The position numbers and the translations under genes were made by a program. Shown in pieces: positions 33,246 through 46,165 of a stretch of 64,000 nt of DNA. This DNA is from Strongylocentrotus droebachiensis (Eukaryota > Echinodermata > Echinoidea > Camarodonta > Strongylocentrotidae): NCBI GenBank assembly GCA_035222895.1, contig JAVYIG010001036.1, positions 333,870 to 397,869 on the forward strand, given 5' to 3'. A model generated the notes under the pieces. The model was not told the DNA's origin. It was given only the letters and a program-made list of their open reading frames with translations, and made no database searches. The first letter of the stretch is position 1. Each line of letters starts with the position of its first letter.

Positions 33246-36200
33246 ACTTCCTCCGGCATCGCGACTGTATGACAAAAAATCCAGCGTAACAAATAATGTT
33301 TTGGAATGATCGATTTTGCCGACTACCTTTACAGTACGTGCTTCTCAAGACGTTTTATTTGTAGGAGATTGTTGTTCTGCGCCCGAATCAAGATGTCGGG
33401 GACATCGAGAGCAACATCAGGTTGTTCCCGTTTCATAACAGTCATGTAGGGTTCATTTTCAGAAAGAGGATGAGGACGAATCTCTTGGGAACTGAATTAG
33501 ATGAAGTGACGACGGTTGGGGACAAACTGACAAAATGAGATGATATATACTTGATTTAATGATTTGTTGATTTTACATATGATCGAGTGTTGATTTTAAC
33601 ATAAAAGTAGAAGGGTCAGGCATTTTCTATAGATACAGGCTCGTACTAAGTCATAAACATGGAGTTTGATTTCAATTGATTTAAATGTGTCGCTTGGACA
33701 GCCATAATTATAATGTCAAGTTCTCTATTGTGAACAAATTAAAATGAATCCCACCATGAACTGAATATGAGAACTTGATTTCATGCTTATATTTTTTCAA
33801 ACCTATGATTTTATTATGTTATATAAATTCAGATTAACCCGTTACTCGCATATAAAAAAGCGGTTTATGATAAATTCATTTAAAATGCCATCATTGTACA
33901 GCCACTTTTTACGTATGATACCAATGTAAATAACTTTCCCTCAATTTTCTATTTTCAGTAATTTTCTTTTATCATTAAATTAGACAAAACACTACAAAGT
34001 TAGGTATCGATCTAGTATCAAACGGTCGAATGCTCAATCGACATTATTTCAAACGAATGTTTGTAAGACGGCAGCGTATCGGTGAATGTGGATGTGGGTG
34101 GGTTTGTGTGAGATTTTGTTCCTTTAATGGAAAACTGTTGCCGTCGGCTTGCAGGGCAAACTCTTAACAGCAGAAGTCAAATGACAAGAAGCGCACGGGA
34201 TAATAATTATTCACTTTATCTTGTCGTGTGGCGTAAGGTAATAGCATAGATAGTTTTTACTCTCCCCTGGGGGTTATTTAATGAGGCGAATGAACGCTAT
34301 ATACGTGTCATCTACCCCGTTAGTATGTCCAGGGTGCCGTGTTATAAAACCGCTTACATAAACAAATAATGACAATCGTAAGATAATCTCGAGTCCTGGT
34401 AACGATCTAAAGAGTATTCAACTAGAAGCGTACAAAAGTCTTACCACTCATTATTCGTGTAAATAGGTTATCTTCTGAATGATTCTAATATTTAAAAAAA
34501 AAGTATAATTGCTGATTAATTGGCAAAGGAAACAAGGCATTACGTGCAATAACGGGATTATCAAACCACATACGTTTATCATCTATTGGGTCGTTAAAGT
34601 AGTCAGTGTGCATAATTATTCGTGTTACCGGTTTTTAGTGTGTGCGGTTTAATATTAGCAGGTTTTATTTATTTTGTTCACATTAAATCTAAAATGCAAT
34701 TACAGGACGACTTTTACACTGAATATAAACCATTTTCAAAGTTAAGCTTTCAATGCGAGTGCTCAAGATTTACCGTAATCTAAATATATCCCATTCTCAA
34801 TTGGATCATCACCGGTAGTTGGAAGGAGAATAACGCTCAGCTGATAACGTATGAAACAGATCTATATCTCAAAACCAATTAAAAGCATTTTGAATGTGCA
34901 AAGATTTTTTCTCCTGAAAAATATGTTTAACGACCTATAATAATAAAATAATACATCATTTTGGTTTTCTGTTGCATAAAACCTAAATTCTGTATTTGTT
35001 CATCAATATTCGACTTCAAACACATTTGTTTTGAAAATCATTGCGGAAATGTGTCTTAAATGTCATCCTCTCTCACATTATGATACAATTTAATTGGAAT
35101 TTTGCCATCAGATTTTTGGGGCTCTCAACACTTTAAGAGGGGCTTTAATAAGCAAATTATTTTCATTTCTTCATTTGGTCAGCTGCCCGTTTGATAGTCG
35201 TACTGGTATTGGCAATACATAAGTCTTACGGTTTTCTTGTATGCAGCTGGCGATTTGTATACGGGCCAGATGAAACAACACTACATTGACAGCATACTAT
35301 AGCAAAGACGTCAATCATTTCATATTACAAAAAAGGAAAAAGGCGAATGATCTACTCCAATTTCTGTATCAACATTTTTTTAAAGACAGAAAGAAAAATT
35401 GTTAACTCATCTCCGACTAATACATCATCTTTAAATCTTTGAGAGCTTTACAAACACTTTGATACTAAAGGATTCGGTATTTAAGATATAGTTTTTTTTT
35501 CCTTCTTCTTTAGAGTACATTTTCATATTCGTTTGGAGCATTCACCCTCATTTAAAACGTACTACTCCTATCATTTCACGGCAATGAATCTTATATTAAT
35601 AAATATGTGCTTTTTCGAGTGGAAGCGTATTGAACTGATCTGAATTTTTGATACATACATTTTGTAATTTTGCCACGAATTTCACAAGACAAGAGAATTC
35701 GTCGTGCAATTCTTTCCTTTCCTTACTATTGTCATCGCTCTCCAGAAAGAAAGAAAATATGGTCTGCACATTTAATATTCCCTTGGGAAAGTTCTGTAAA
35801 ATAAACTTTCAAAAACGCTTTACGAAATTAATTGTTTCATTCGGGCTTGGGGGAATATAGCTCGGCGTTTACTTAAACTGAATGAAATGGCTTTACACTA
35901 TTTACTTTGTTTCACCCATTTAAGACTGAAAGACCAGCATATATTATGTCTATAGAAGAATCACGAAAGTGCAGTTTAATGGTCACTGCACTCGAGCATA
36001 TCGGCAAGTGGCCACAAGAAGGCCATAACTGCCTTTGCCAACACATAGCTCTTACGCCTTTCTTGCGAGCATATAGGAGTAATCAGATTACCTTCCTAAA
36101 AGTGATTGTGTTTCCGTTCAATAAACCCTTTTTGGCGAAATGTATTCAATTTGTTTTCGTAATGACACATTGTCCAACTATTAAAGGAGATATTGTGTCT

Positions 36201-36482
36201 AAAATACCACTTAACGAACAATAAATTTGTCATAAGTGATGATAAATTACTTTATTTTATGCAGCTGACGATAAGCGATTAGCATGTACATACACTCAAA
36301 TGGAATTGAGGCGGAAAGTCTTCAGAACGTCAACCCACACCTCACCCACAAACAAACACACACACACACGCAAACAAACACGTCCACATGCGCACGTTTA
36401 CATCGTGCATACACAAAGCCAGACTTCCCCAGCTGCCATTACCTCACTTCGTATTAAGATTTTTTAGCAAAGTTCAAAAACT
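33246..36482. other. Intergenic, no gene seen
   Basis: This is AT-rich sequence without recognisable repeats apart from a (CA)n-like piece near 36355-36370. The 105-codon frame at 35907-36224 has no recognisable features and I regard it as chance. Confidence 0.5.
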
Positions 36483-36760
36483 TTAAAGGGAATCCAATCC
36501 TTGTATATAGGCTCACTTGAATGAAAGCAGAAGACTGAGAGAAACAGAATGGCGAAAGTTGGAAATAAATCGGACCAATAATAAGAAACGTATGAATGTT
36601 TGTAATACGAAATCACTACTGCTATGCGAGTATAAAATTGTCAATTTTGTCAGTGGATTGTGACGTAGTGACGGGTAGCTATTCCGTTTGTCGAGTTCAA
36701 AAGTATCATTAATTTCTGTGTTTTCTCCTAAGAGACCCTTCACCATTAGGGCACTACTCA
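36483..36760 (+). mobile_element. TTAA-type MITE relative, TTAAAGGGAATCC start
   Basis: It starts TTAAAGGGAATCCAATCCTT and has the 'gaatggcgaaagttggaaataaatcgg' core, then 'aagaaacgtatgaatgtttg'. It is the same broad family as 36830-37073 and 37779-38030. The right terminus is not clear. Confidence 0.55.
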
Positions 36761-36829
36761 AAATATATTATGGAGAGTAGGCCTCAATCATTAATACAGG
36801 TCCTCTAACCCTCCCGAGTTATACACTTC

Positions 36830-37073
36830 TGAAAAATGAACATTTATTCAATTTGTGTGTTGGAACACGGAAAAGTTGTCCGCCTCTACATCACAGATAC
36901 ATTGCCGATTCAGCCAATTTGAAGAACCCATACCCATACTGATTGCAAATTTCTAAAATTCATAACTTTCTCATTTTTTGTCCGAATTCTGTCAAACCTA
37001 CACCGGTATTATTCTCTAATATCCCTCCTTGCTTCTCGAGTCGTTTGTTTTCAAGGTTTGGATTTCCCTTTAA
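36830..37073 (-). mobile_element. TTAA-type MITE relative, minus strand
   Basis: Read on the minus strand it starts TTAAAGGGAAATCCAAACCT, passes 'gacaaaaaatgagaaagttat' and 'ttcaaattggctgaatcgg', and ends near 'gttccaacacacaaattg'. It is inverted relative to the copy at 37779-38030, and the two align over most of their length. Confidence 0.6.
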
Positions 37074-37450
37074 TGCAATTCATTTCAAGCGAGACGTGAG
37101 TTTGTCCTTCTTCAACATTGAGTGAAAGTGTCAAGCCTAGAGGATAATCCAGAATCAATAACACACGAATATAGATGGCCTCCGAGCACAGTATGTATGA
37201 GCACGCAAGCATTGCTGCTCAATCCAGACATTACAAAAAAGAACGTCAAAAGCCTGGACATAAATTATACACAATACATAATGTACATTTACATAACATA
37301 TAGAGAAAGAGGTGAACTGGTAAGTGAAGTGTTGCGTTGGGATTGTACGATATCTCGTCTTATAACTGTTTTTTTTTTATTTTTTTTATTTCAGGCCCAT
37401 ACAAATCGATTATTATGCTATAGACTAAACAAAAGATGGTGCAATCTGGT

Positions 37451-37493
37451 TCTTTCTCTCTTTGTCTCTCTCTTTCTATCTCTCTCTCTCTCT

Positions 37494-37536
<43 letters not shown>
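37451..37536. repeat. (CT)n microsatellite
   Basis: About 86 bp of nearly pure CT units with a few TTT and A interruptions. Translated frames over it (Leu/Ser repeats) are not genes. Confidence 0.9.
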
Positions 37537-37778
37537 AGAAATTCTAAGTACAATTTATCACGTATTGAGGAGATATATATGATCGTCTCTATAAATTAAT
37601 CAATACTGTGCGGTAAACCGAAAAATGCCCGAAAGATTGAATGTAATCATAAGTAACAACAACTTTGCATTTGATGTGCGGGTGTTGAGGCAGACAGCAA
37701 ATATTAAAACTAGATTAACTCGTTTACTACATTTGCTGTTATCATAGCCTGTACAAAAAACTGCAACCTGATATTCTT

Positions 37779-38030
37779 CAAGGGAAATCTAACCTTGATA
37801 GCAAACTACCCTACATGAAAGATAAACAAATCAAAGGAGTATCCTGGTGAAGTTTGAATAAAATCAGACAAAAAATGAGAAAGTTATACATTTTTACAAG
37901 TTGTAATCACTATATTAGTTATGGGCTCTTCGAATTGGCTGATTCGGTAATGTCTCTGTGATAGCAATGGAGGACAATGTTCCCTATTGTTCTAAAACAC
38001 CAAACAACTCAAATCAAAATTTGTCCAAAA
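37779..38030 (+). mobile_element. TTAA-type MITE relative, plus strand
   Basis: It starts AAGGGAAATCTAACCTTG and has 'gaagtttgaataaaatcagac', then 'aaaaatgagaaagttatac' and 'cgaattggctgattcggtaatg'. It mirrors 36830-37073 across about 700 bp that includes the CT microsatellite. Confidence 0.6.
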
Positions 38031-38179
38031 TGTACGACTCAGTAAGGTCTATTTATTTTAGAGGATCTCTAGCAATATGCTTTGCCATAATATCTTTTGA
38101 GTAATACCCAAATGAAACAGGCACTCAGGAGAAAAAATAAATAAATGAAATTTGGAACTGACAAACGGGAGGGCTACCC

Positions 38180-38335
38180 GCGACTACTTCACAACTATCT
38201 GACCAAACTGCCAATTTGAGGCTCGCATATACTTAGTGAATTCATATTTCAAACACTCGCAACTTTCTTATTATTGGTCGGATTTATTTCAGACTTTCGC
38301 CATTCTGTGTATCTAATATATCTTGATATAGACCA
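38180..38335 (-). repeat. Dispersed repeat with AAATCGGAC-like core, minus strand
   Basis: The minus strand reads 'gaatggcgaaagtctgaaataa', 'atccgaccaataataagaaag', 'gtgtttgaaatatgaattcac' and 'tatgcgagcctcaaattggca'. These are the same words and order as at 3045-3225 and 36483-36760. Confidence 0.55.
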
Positions 38336-39850
38336 TTGACCTGTAGTTTATGTGTAGAAAATTAGTGTAATGTTTTATGGCTTGTAAGGAAGATAATGAT
38401 TGATAATGCGATTTCACAAAATGGCGCCTATATGACGTCATAGATGAGTGATCACACTGAGAGGGAGAGCTTTTCTATTCCTGACCAAGAGAAGTGGTAA
38501 AAAATTGATAGTGATTGGAACTTGCATTTTTTTTAAAGAAAAATTGACCACAAAAACGCACAGAAGAAAGAATGAATACAGAAATAAAGAACAAACAGAA
38601 TAAAGATTCTGACGAAATCTAGAGGTAATCTGCAGATCTGTTATCAGTATTAATGTGCTTCGCATTAAATGTGAACCCATTATATGGGTTGAAGGTGCAA
38701 AATGAGACGGTTGACCGCATTTTCATTCCATAAGGTGCTACACTCACAAAAATTAAAATTGAAACAATGTATGAATAAATATAATTCATTGCTTGATTGT
38801 TCAAAGGCGTTGTAAATGATATATGGCAATATCCCTACCATAATACGACAAAAGTAATAACCTATGGTAAATAAAAGAATCCCTGTGTACTAAAAAATGT
38901 TAAAGTGAACGTAACCTCTTTTGTAATCTATCTTTCTATCAGGCTATAGTTCATCCAGACGTTCGACAAAGCCCTCATAACATTTTGTATTCTCTTCTGT
39001 CTCTAGCTATATCCTAGTTCAAGCGGCCGTCCCCATGTATGATGTTATGTCATCTCTCCATCTTCTCTTCTGCCTTCCTCTTCTTCGCTTTCCCATCCTT
39101 GGTTGCCTCTTTTGGAATGAAACCCTTCATAAATTGTAGTTAATTTATGTAACTGTACTTAATATCACTTTCACATGACTTGTTGAAGTTTGCGCCGTAC
39201 TCTGACACAGTTCCTCCTCTGGCCGGCAAAGTACAAAGTGCGCAGCAGGCATAGTGCATTCAATATGACTTATTGTTTAGCCTTTCATTTGATGTTGTTT
39301 TACGAGCCAGGGTGCGTTTTTTATAATTGTTTTTTTTTCTTTTTCTTTGACACAATTATGACTAATAATACCAAATGCATGTAAGGCGACATTTGCTTGA
39401 CGTAGGACATGGTGAAAACTGATGCGGTCTTTGACGCACCATGTCAGGTCACAGTCTCGATTAGCGCAAGCAATAACGCAATCTCAATACCGCCTTGTGC
39501 GCAAGCCCCTACGGCACGTCAATGATGGAACACAGATGTGACCCATTCCCAAATAAGTCATCGGTCAACTGTAATTAAATATGCATACCGTCACGTCATT
39601 CGCTATACACAGGATATCGAATCCATTATGAATGAATCCCAAATATCAAAACCATCTTTCAAATGGGTAGTGAAGATGTCAGAGATAAATCTTATTCAGA
39701 AATATCCCTCTTTTCGTCATCTTCTTTGTGGTTTGATGTTTAATGAATATCAGTTTTTGAAAACAGTTTTAGCTTCTAGCAGGCCACTATCTGCTGACAA
39801 CTTCGGACGTGCTCCGAATATTTTAAAATAGCTACTCTTTCTCTCTCTTA

Positions 39851-39889
<39 letters not shown>

Positions 39890-42800
39890 CGGTCGATATA
39901 TATATCTATAGATATATATCTTTCTCTCAGTATCCCCCTCCCTCCCTCTTTATGTATCTCTCGATTTCACTGCCCCCCCCCCTTCTCTCTCTCTCTCTCT
40001 CTCTCTCCCTTTCTTCTATTCTCCTCTCATCTTTCTTCTCGCCCCACTTCCTCTCCCGTTTGTATGTTTATACCACTCTTTGTTTCGTCTTCACAATCCT
40101 CAATTCAATTACGATTTAACCTCTTCTGAACGAAAGTAAAAGTGCAGGAAACAAGATGAATTTCGGGTGGTGACGCAAACCTGGGACTCAGGTTGTCGCA
40201 GCTCGTTTGCTTTTGTCAAACAAATCTTGATCTCGAAGAGGATTATGGGTCGCCGCAATCCATTAATAACATCGCCCATCGGATAACGGATACGTCATGA
40301 AAGAAAAATAATCGAGGGGTGGTGAGATCGTCTCTAAATTTTACATTTTCCCCCTATGACAGTTGAATCTTGTGACACGGGATCTTGATAAAAAAATCAA
40401 ACGTTTTCAAACTCGTGTTGTCTAATAATCTGCAAAATGGTAGATTTAAAAGCAAAAACTTGAGCAGAAAATGTAAATACATTCAGGGCACTTGCATGAA
40501 TACATGTAAAGGCCCGACAACCAGGTGACCCAGTTATGCACATGACTGATTCTCCCCGCCTTCATGCTTGATCATATTTATAACTCTTTAAAACTCACGT
40601 AAATAATCACTATAAGGTATCATTGCGAAAACATTACTATTTTATTCAAAGGGAGAGAGCGGGAGAGAGAGAAGAAGAAAAGAGGAAAAAGAAGAAGGAC
40701 AAGAAGAAGAAGAACAAGAAAGAGGGCTAATGGATATGTTAAAATAAATAAATAAAAGCATGTCACTCATGACATGGCGCAAATAAAAATGGCTTATAAT
40801 TTGTAAATCTCTCTGATTGATTCCTTCTTTTTACCCTCAATACCTCGAGTAGACAGGACAATAGGTCCGTTGGTTAAATGACACAGAAATGTCACCAGGA
40901 TCTTGATAGGTATCAAGTCAGGTAACATATATTCCCAGTGTTATGTCCCCGGTCGCCTTCTCCTGATTACACTTTTTGTTTTCTTCTCTTTTCAGCCTAA
41001 ACGTAAATATCAAACTGCGCCCGTATTGTCATATTCCAATCAAGCCGGTATTCAGGAGGGTTGCACCTTGCAAGGAGAGGGGAAGGCCATTTCTGTTTCT
41101 TTCAATTCGATTCAAATCAATTCCGGTTTTATTTATTTAAAAAAAAAGGAACATGGCAAAAGTCCGGAGACTATTATTGTCATATTTACAGTAAAATACA
41201 CAAAAATATAAACTAAGATCATATATTGTACATATACATAAAAACTTGACTTCATGCATTAACAAATATAATGTTAAACAGCAATTATCATGTTGAATCC
41301 AATCGGATAGATTTTTGTAAGATTAATAGTACAGTAGTTGCGGGTAGTAAGAACAAGATAAATGTTTTATGAGAACAACGAAAGTCAATTTATAACAGTT
41401 AAAAATTGGGAATTTACAACGGCAATTCAGAAGTCACTCAAAAAAAAAAATTAACTAAATTTGAGTGAATGTTGTAGGTGAGGGCAATTTAGATACTCAA
41501 AACAAAAAAATAAGTCCCTCGGTGTTAATATACTCCTTTTTTTTTGTTACGGTCATGACGGTGCTCAAGCTTGTCACGCAAAGTGAACAAGAAAATATGA
41601 TGGCCAAAGATAAATACTTCTCTGATGCCAAGTTAACATCAATGTGGTGTTTGCACAGCAGAGAATATATGAGAAGAGCTGTTTAGTAATGGTTTACGAT
41701 CAATTATTTTTGTAATTTCCCGACACCAATTGGCCAGCTATTAAGCACCCCCTCCTTTCTCTTTTTCTCCTGAAACAAATGAGGCAGGAAAAAAAATTCA
41801 ACGACAAAGCAGTCTGTTGATTTTGCTAACTGATCAATAGCTGAAAACGTTATATCTGATGAGTACAATATCCATGAGCAATGCTTTTTAAATAATAAAA
41901 TAAAGTTATATATGCAAAGGGGATTTAAGTGCGCTCAAGACTTAAGTAGATAACTTAATGATCGACTCAGACATTTCGAAAACAGAAATTAGTTTATCGA
42001 ATCTTCCTTCTCTTTCTCTCTCTCTCTCTATTTCCCGGTCAATCTCTCTCTCTCTCTCTTGAAATGAGGATGATATGATATTCTCCCGCACCATCCTTCT
42101 AATCGGCGGTGTAATTGATTCATATTTGTTCTACAATGTACCTTGTAAAAACCATCGAATGACAGTGCCCCCCTCCCTCTCTCTCTCTCTCACTGGCGTG
42201 GCCCTTGCTACGCCACTCATTGCAATGGATTGATATCATAACACCGTTTAAACACGTCTCCTCACATTTCAAAATGTAATCGACACGACATAGTTAATCT
42301 ATTTATAATGATAATCAATCTAACGGGATATTAGTGGAGTCCGAGGGATCTGCATAATATACTCTCGTCCTCAAACCAGAACAACATTTCGGTTCGAAAC
42401 CTAATCAAATCGTTCTAGTTTATTAGACAAAGTAGTTGCGATCAACGAAAAAGGGTGTGTGCTGACGTATGGCTGCGTTAATATATGACGCGACCTTTAA
42501 CGCACGTAACGCACATGTGAGGGAGTGCCCTCTTTCCCTTATGAGTGCAAAATGAACACTTTAAACAACATAATGAATTACAGTACCTTGATACGGTTTA
42601 TTTATTTCCTTTCTTCTATTTCTTCACTTTTTTGTTGAGATGTTATAAGTGTATAGGAACAAGGCAAAATAATGACCCTCGCTTATGTAGCGATGATAAC
42701 TAATATCACTTAACATTCAATTAAGGCCCTTTAGGCTCTCAACATAATATAGTACATAACACGATCACAATGACGTCAACAAACTGACTTGAAGTCAAAT

Positions 42801-42989
42801 TTTAATACCCTATAGTCTTGAGTTTATCAATCATGTAATAATTAATGACTGTTTGCATACTTTAAAAGGTTACGCACAAGGCGAGTGAAATTATCTGCTA
42901 CTGATTTTTCAAGAGTATTTGGGGCCCTGTCATAATGTTTACGTAATCCCTTTGATGGAATGTATCTGTATAGACGGTGTAGCTCAAAA
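38336..42989. other. Intergenic, with microsatellites
   Basis: No gene is supported. There are (CT)n runs at about 39836-39886, 39984-40010, 42007-42060 and 42174-42192, and a purine-rich stretch at 40650-40730. 'Cactggcgtggcccttgctacgccactc' at about 42192-42218 is a very short inverted GTGGCG piece. Words 'gacgcgacctttaacgcac' (42487) and 'tgcggtctttgacgcacc' (39423) resemble each other. Confidence 0.5.
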
Positions 42990-43214
42990 CACTATGAACA
43001 TGACGGACAAAGAAAGAGAACAAAATATACAGTTCCTCAGGTAGACAAAGGAACATCCCTTCACTGCTATTATGTAAAAATGAGTAAAACAGGTGAATAT
43101 GCATGTTACACCTGTTCTACACATTTTTAGATAGTAGCAGTGAAGGGATGTTCCTTTGTCTACCTGAGGAACTGTATATTTTGTCCTCTTTCTTTGTCCG
43201 TCATATTCATAGTG
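42990..43214. repeat. 225-bp near-perfect palindrome
   Basis: The left arm (42990-43095) and the right arm (43109-43214) are complementary over about 106 bp with only a handful of mismatches, around a 13-bp loop. Transcription would give a very long, stable hairpin. No target duplication or typical transposon end is evident. It could be a foldback MITE, a local inverted duplication or a hairpin-RNA locus. Confidence 0.85.
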
Positions 43215-43478
43215 AAATTAGCACTCTAACCATAAAGTTGAAAATCGAACGCGAAGGAAATCATCCTGCATGATTCAACGTATCTTCACCACCTTTGATT
43301 GATGATATGGCATCGTCGTATTTAACGAGAGATTCAAAACATGTCGATGCATAGCACGATTTTAATACAAGACTTGCTAAAGAAGAAGTTTTTTGGTACC
43401 AAAATTTCAGAGGTAAAGATACAAAAAATAGTCCTTTGGTTAGGGGAATCAGAACACGGAATCGACTTGCTAACTTTG

Positions 43479-43853
43479 TTAAAGGTAAAGACCAGTAATG
43501 GTCATGCGATTGCATTGTGAAAGAAACGTTGTGGAATCGATCAGAAAAGGTTGATCATCTAGCATCTAGCACCTGCAAGGTTCTGGAATCATCAAAATGA
43601 TAAGAAATTTGGCCCATTCTTCGTAAAGTTACAAGCACTATACACAGAAAGATGTATATGGGACTACCCTATATCTCTCACACGACCATGAGAGAAACAA
43701 ATTTACCAAATATATGAATTAGTAGGCGGTTTCCCGGCAAAATTTTTATCATCATGTATTAGTCAAAACATATTCTTTCACATGATTGGTAATGAGAGCT
43801 TCCATTTCATTTTTTGAAATTGGGGCGTTACCAATACTGGTCTTTACCTTTAA
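43479..43853 (+). mobile_element. TTAA-flanked MITE, TTAAAGGTAAAGACCAGT ends
   Basis: TTAAAGGTAAAGACCAGTAA on the left and its near complement on the right, with TTAA at both outer edges, give about 375 bp. Its left half matches the element at 56956-57349 ('atgcgattgcattgtgaaag', 'caaggttctggaatcatc'). Its right half differs from it. Confidence 0.75.
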
Positions 43854-44639
43854 GACATCACATTCATCATACAGCTTTGAACATACCGTAAAGATTCGGT
43901 TTGACATTTCAAGAAATTAGCCTTGTTTTAAAAATACCTACATCCTTCGATTCTTGCTTGCCTGTCTACAAAGTATGTTTACCGAATTCATGTAATAGTT
44001 TTAAAGTGCTCATGACATGTTGTTTGGTCAGTATCAACATCCATGTCATTTTTAATGAAATCATTAAAAGTCAGCCTGAAATAAACATGTCTATATCGAG
44101 ATCACTCGTTTTAAAACGACCCCACAATTTCAATGCGCGGTGACACACATCTTCGAGCGAATATTCATTTTCAATGAACTCCGGTCTAACTCTTTTATTC
44201 AAGGCAACTTGATCTGTACCATCGATCTTCTTCAAATGTTGAATTTCTTCAATTTTTCCTTGAAATTCGAGGGCCTAAACAAATATCGAGCAATTAAATC
44301 AGCCCGAAAATATTACCCGCTCGAAATTTGAGCGCACATTCAAATATGAATCCAATATGTATCGAAGATGTTGACATTTTTTGTTGAAAGTACAATGGGT
44401 CTTTGAGTACATTGCTAAGCCTTTGAAATCCCTGGGGTATTAATTTTTCTCAGGAACCCTCAAAAGCAAAGACTCTTATTGAATTATTTTTTCTGGTGGC
44501 CTTTCACCCGAGTCTCAAATATCGCTTGGCTTACGGTGGGAAATGCGGTGAGTAGAATGTAGCAAGATCTGTTGAATTATATCTTTGAGGGTGTTTTAAA
44601 TTATATTTTACCTGACTACTAAGAAAGCTTGTGTTTTCT
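43854..44639. other. Intergenic, no gene seen
   Basis: Ordinary AT-rich sequence with two short chance frames (43901-44143 and 44140-44331). Confidence 0.5.
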
Positions 44640-44735
44640 TGTAAGTAAGCAGCCAGAGAAACGACACTCTCCCTGATCAAAGGGCATCACCCCCATTGAC
44701 TTGGTTTCGAACCCGGGACCTCTGTTCTTGTCGTA
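44640..44735 (-). mobile_element. tRNA-derived SINE fragment, minus strand
   Basis: The minus strand carries the B box GGTTCGAAACC in 'gaggtcccgggttcgaaacc' followed by 'gatgccctttgatcaggg', and the lower edge is 'gtaagtaagcagccagag'. It is the same family as 26808-26985 but shorter, with the A-box part missing or unclear. Confidence 0.55.
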
Positions 44736-45556
44736 ATTAAGAGAAGACAATTAAAGTCTTTCGATTGATATTTAAAGGGGTTACGAGTAAAACGAAGTGT
44801 TTTTAAACATTAAGAGGACCTTAAAATACCCGAATAGGACAAAGTAACTGGGACGATAACTATTATAGCCTTACTTTTGAGAATAGGATAATGGTTTTCT
44901 TATGATTTCCCACCTGTTTGTAACTTCCTACCCCTTCATCCAGCAACCCGTCTTTGGTGCAGTGACCATGGGATGACTCATCCCACGTAAACGAAGTCGA
45001 TAATGATGACGGAATGGATGATGACGGAGAAGATTCGCCCTCTGAATCAGTAGAGGCGACATTTCCCCCATGCCCATTGATCGAGACCTTTACTAGACAC
45101 TCCTACGCTTTATTTAGAAGAAATTTGGTTGATTTGAATGCCGGAGTATTTTTAACCTTATTTATTAACGAGGCTCTGGGGATCACTGCTGGAGAAAATC
45201 TCTCTCTCTCTTTCTCTTTCTCTATAGGCCTATATCTCTCTCTTTGAGTCTCCCTTTCTCTATTCATACACTTAATATTTATTGGTTGAAAGTCTCAAAT
45301 GATTTTCTTTTAAAGTGATTTCAGATGAATGTATGTGCGTTCAAAGAAAAAATACCCCTGAACGTTTTACGAAATTCGATTTACATGAATTTAATTGTTA
45401 TCCCTCAATAAGAAAGAAAAAAAGGAGTGTCACATGTCAAACCATTGTCGTCGTCCATAACTCTGCTTCCCAACAGCTTTCTGACTATTTTCCCCTCAAC
45501 ATCTAGTCTCAAAAGCATTCCCTTTAAGAAAGCAAGACACAGTGACATCATAGGCC
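44736..45556. other. Intergenic, no gene called
   Basis: At 45014-45247 an acidic frame ('MDDDGEDSPSESVEA') follows a pyrimidine-rich acceptor-like line (about 44925-44960). In that frame a stop lies just downstream of the acceptor-like site, so no exon could be placed. It ends in (CT)n-derived residues. Confidence 0.4.
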
Positions 45557-45633
45557 CGTTCACACATAACAATTAGTGCGATTTGGATCACGATGCAGAG
45601 ATTGATTTTTCTGTAGGTGTGAACGCCCCTATA
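45557..45633. repeat. Short inverted GGCCCGTTCACAC element remnant
   Basis: Left 'ggcccgttcacac' and right 'gtgtgaacgcccc' are inverted around about 50 bp. A single 'gtgtgaacgcccc' also occurs at about 60,861. It is probably a tiny or decayed MITE. Confidence 0.4.
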
Positions 45634-45885
45634 TGTCGGACACTCATCTGTTAATTGGTTTTAGCACGTAGTGTGTAAGCACTGATTATCTAGATTACTG
45701 TCCATTTTGACAATGATTAACTTTCTTATAAGACCGTTTTCCCCACTCTTCAGATGTGACCACTCACACCTGTAAGCAGACAAATATTACACCTAAAAGA
45801 AGTAAATATTATCGTTTATCGTGAGACTGGCATGGTATTCAGTTTATCATCGTGATGTGTTTCTCCTCCCAACCCCCACCCCCTT

Positions 45886-45932
45886 TTCTCTTTCTCTCTC
45901 TCTTTCTCGCACACTTTGTTTTTATGTACCCT

Positions 45933-45976
<44 letters not shown>

Positions 45977-46165
45977 CCTCTCTGTGTGTATCTCTTTCTA
46001 TATTCCTTCTATGTATGTATCTTTATCTGCATCTCTTTAAAAAAAAAAAAAAAAATCTCCCTCTCTCTTTCTCTCTTTCTGTTTACACTTTCTCTCCCTC
46101 TTTCTTCTTCCTTTTTTCGCCATTCGATTGAAGTGCTCGGTCCCCTGTGCCCCTCTGCAGAAACT
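45886..46165 (-). repeat. (CT)n microsatellite fused to a GTGGCG-family tail
   Basis: Long (CT)n at about 45890-45980 and a poly-A run (46040-46054) are followed by more CT. Then 'cgccattcgattgaagtgctcgg..cccctgtgccc' matches the line at 33,184-33,225. Serine/leucine-rich frames here are artefacts of the microsatellite. Confidence 0.6.

Noticed and set aside
42380-42410. B-box-like GGTTCGAAACC on the plus strand
   Set aside because: No acceptor stem or A box with tRNA spacing was found, so neither a tRNA nor a SINE is called.
45014-45247. Acidic frame 'MDDDGEDSPSESVEA' after an acceptor-like pyrimidine tract
   Set aside because: The frame is closed by a stop between the acceptor-like site and the acidic part, and its 3' end runs into CT microsatellite.
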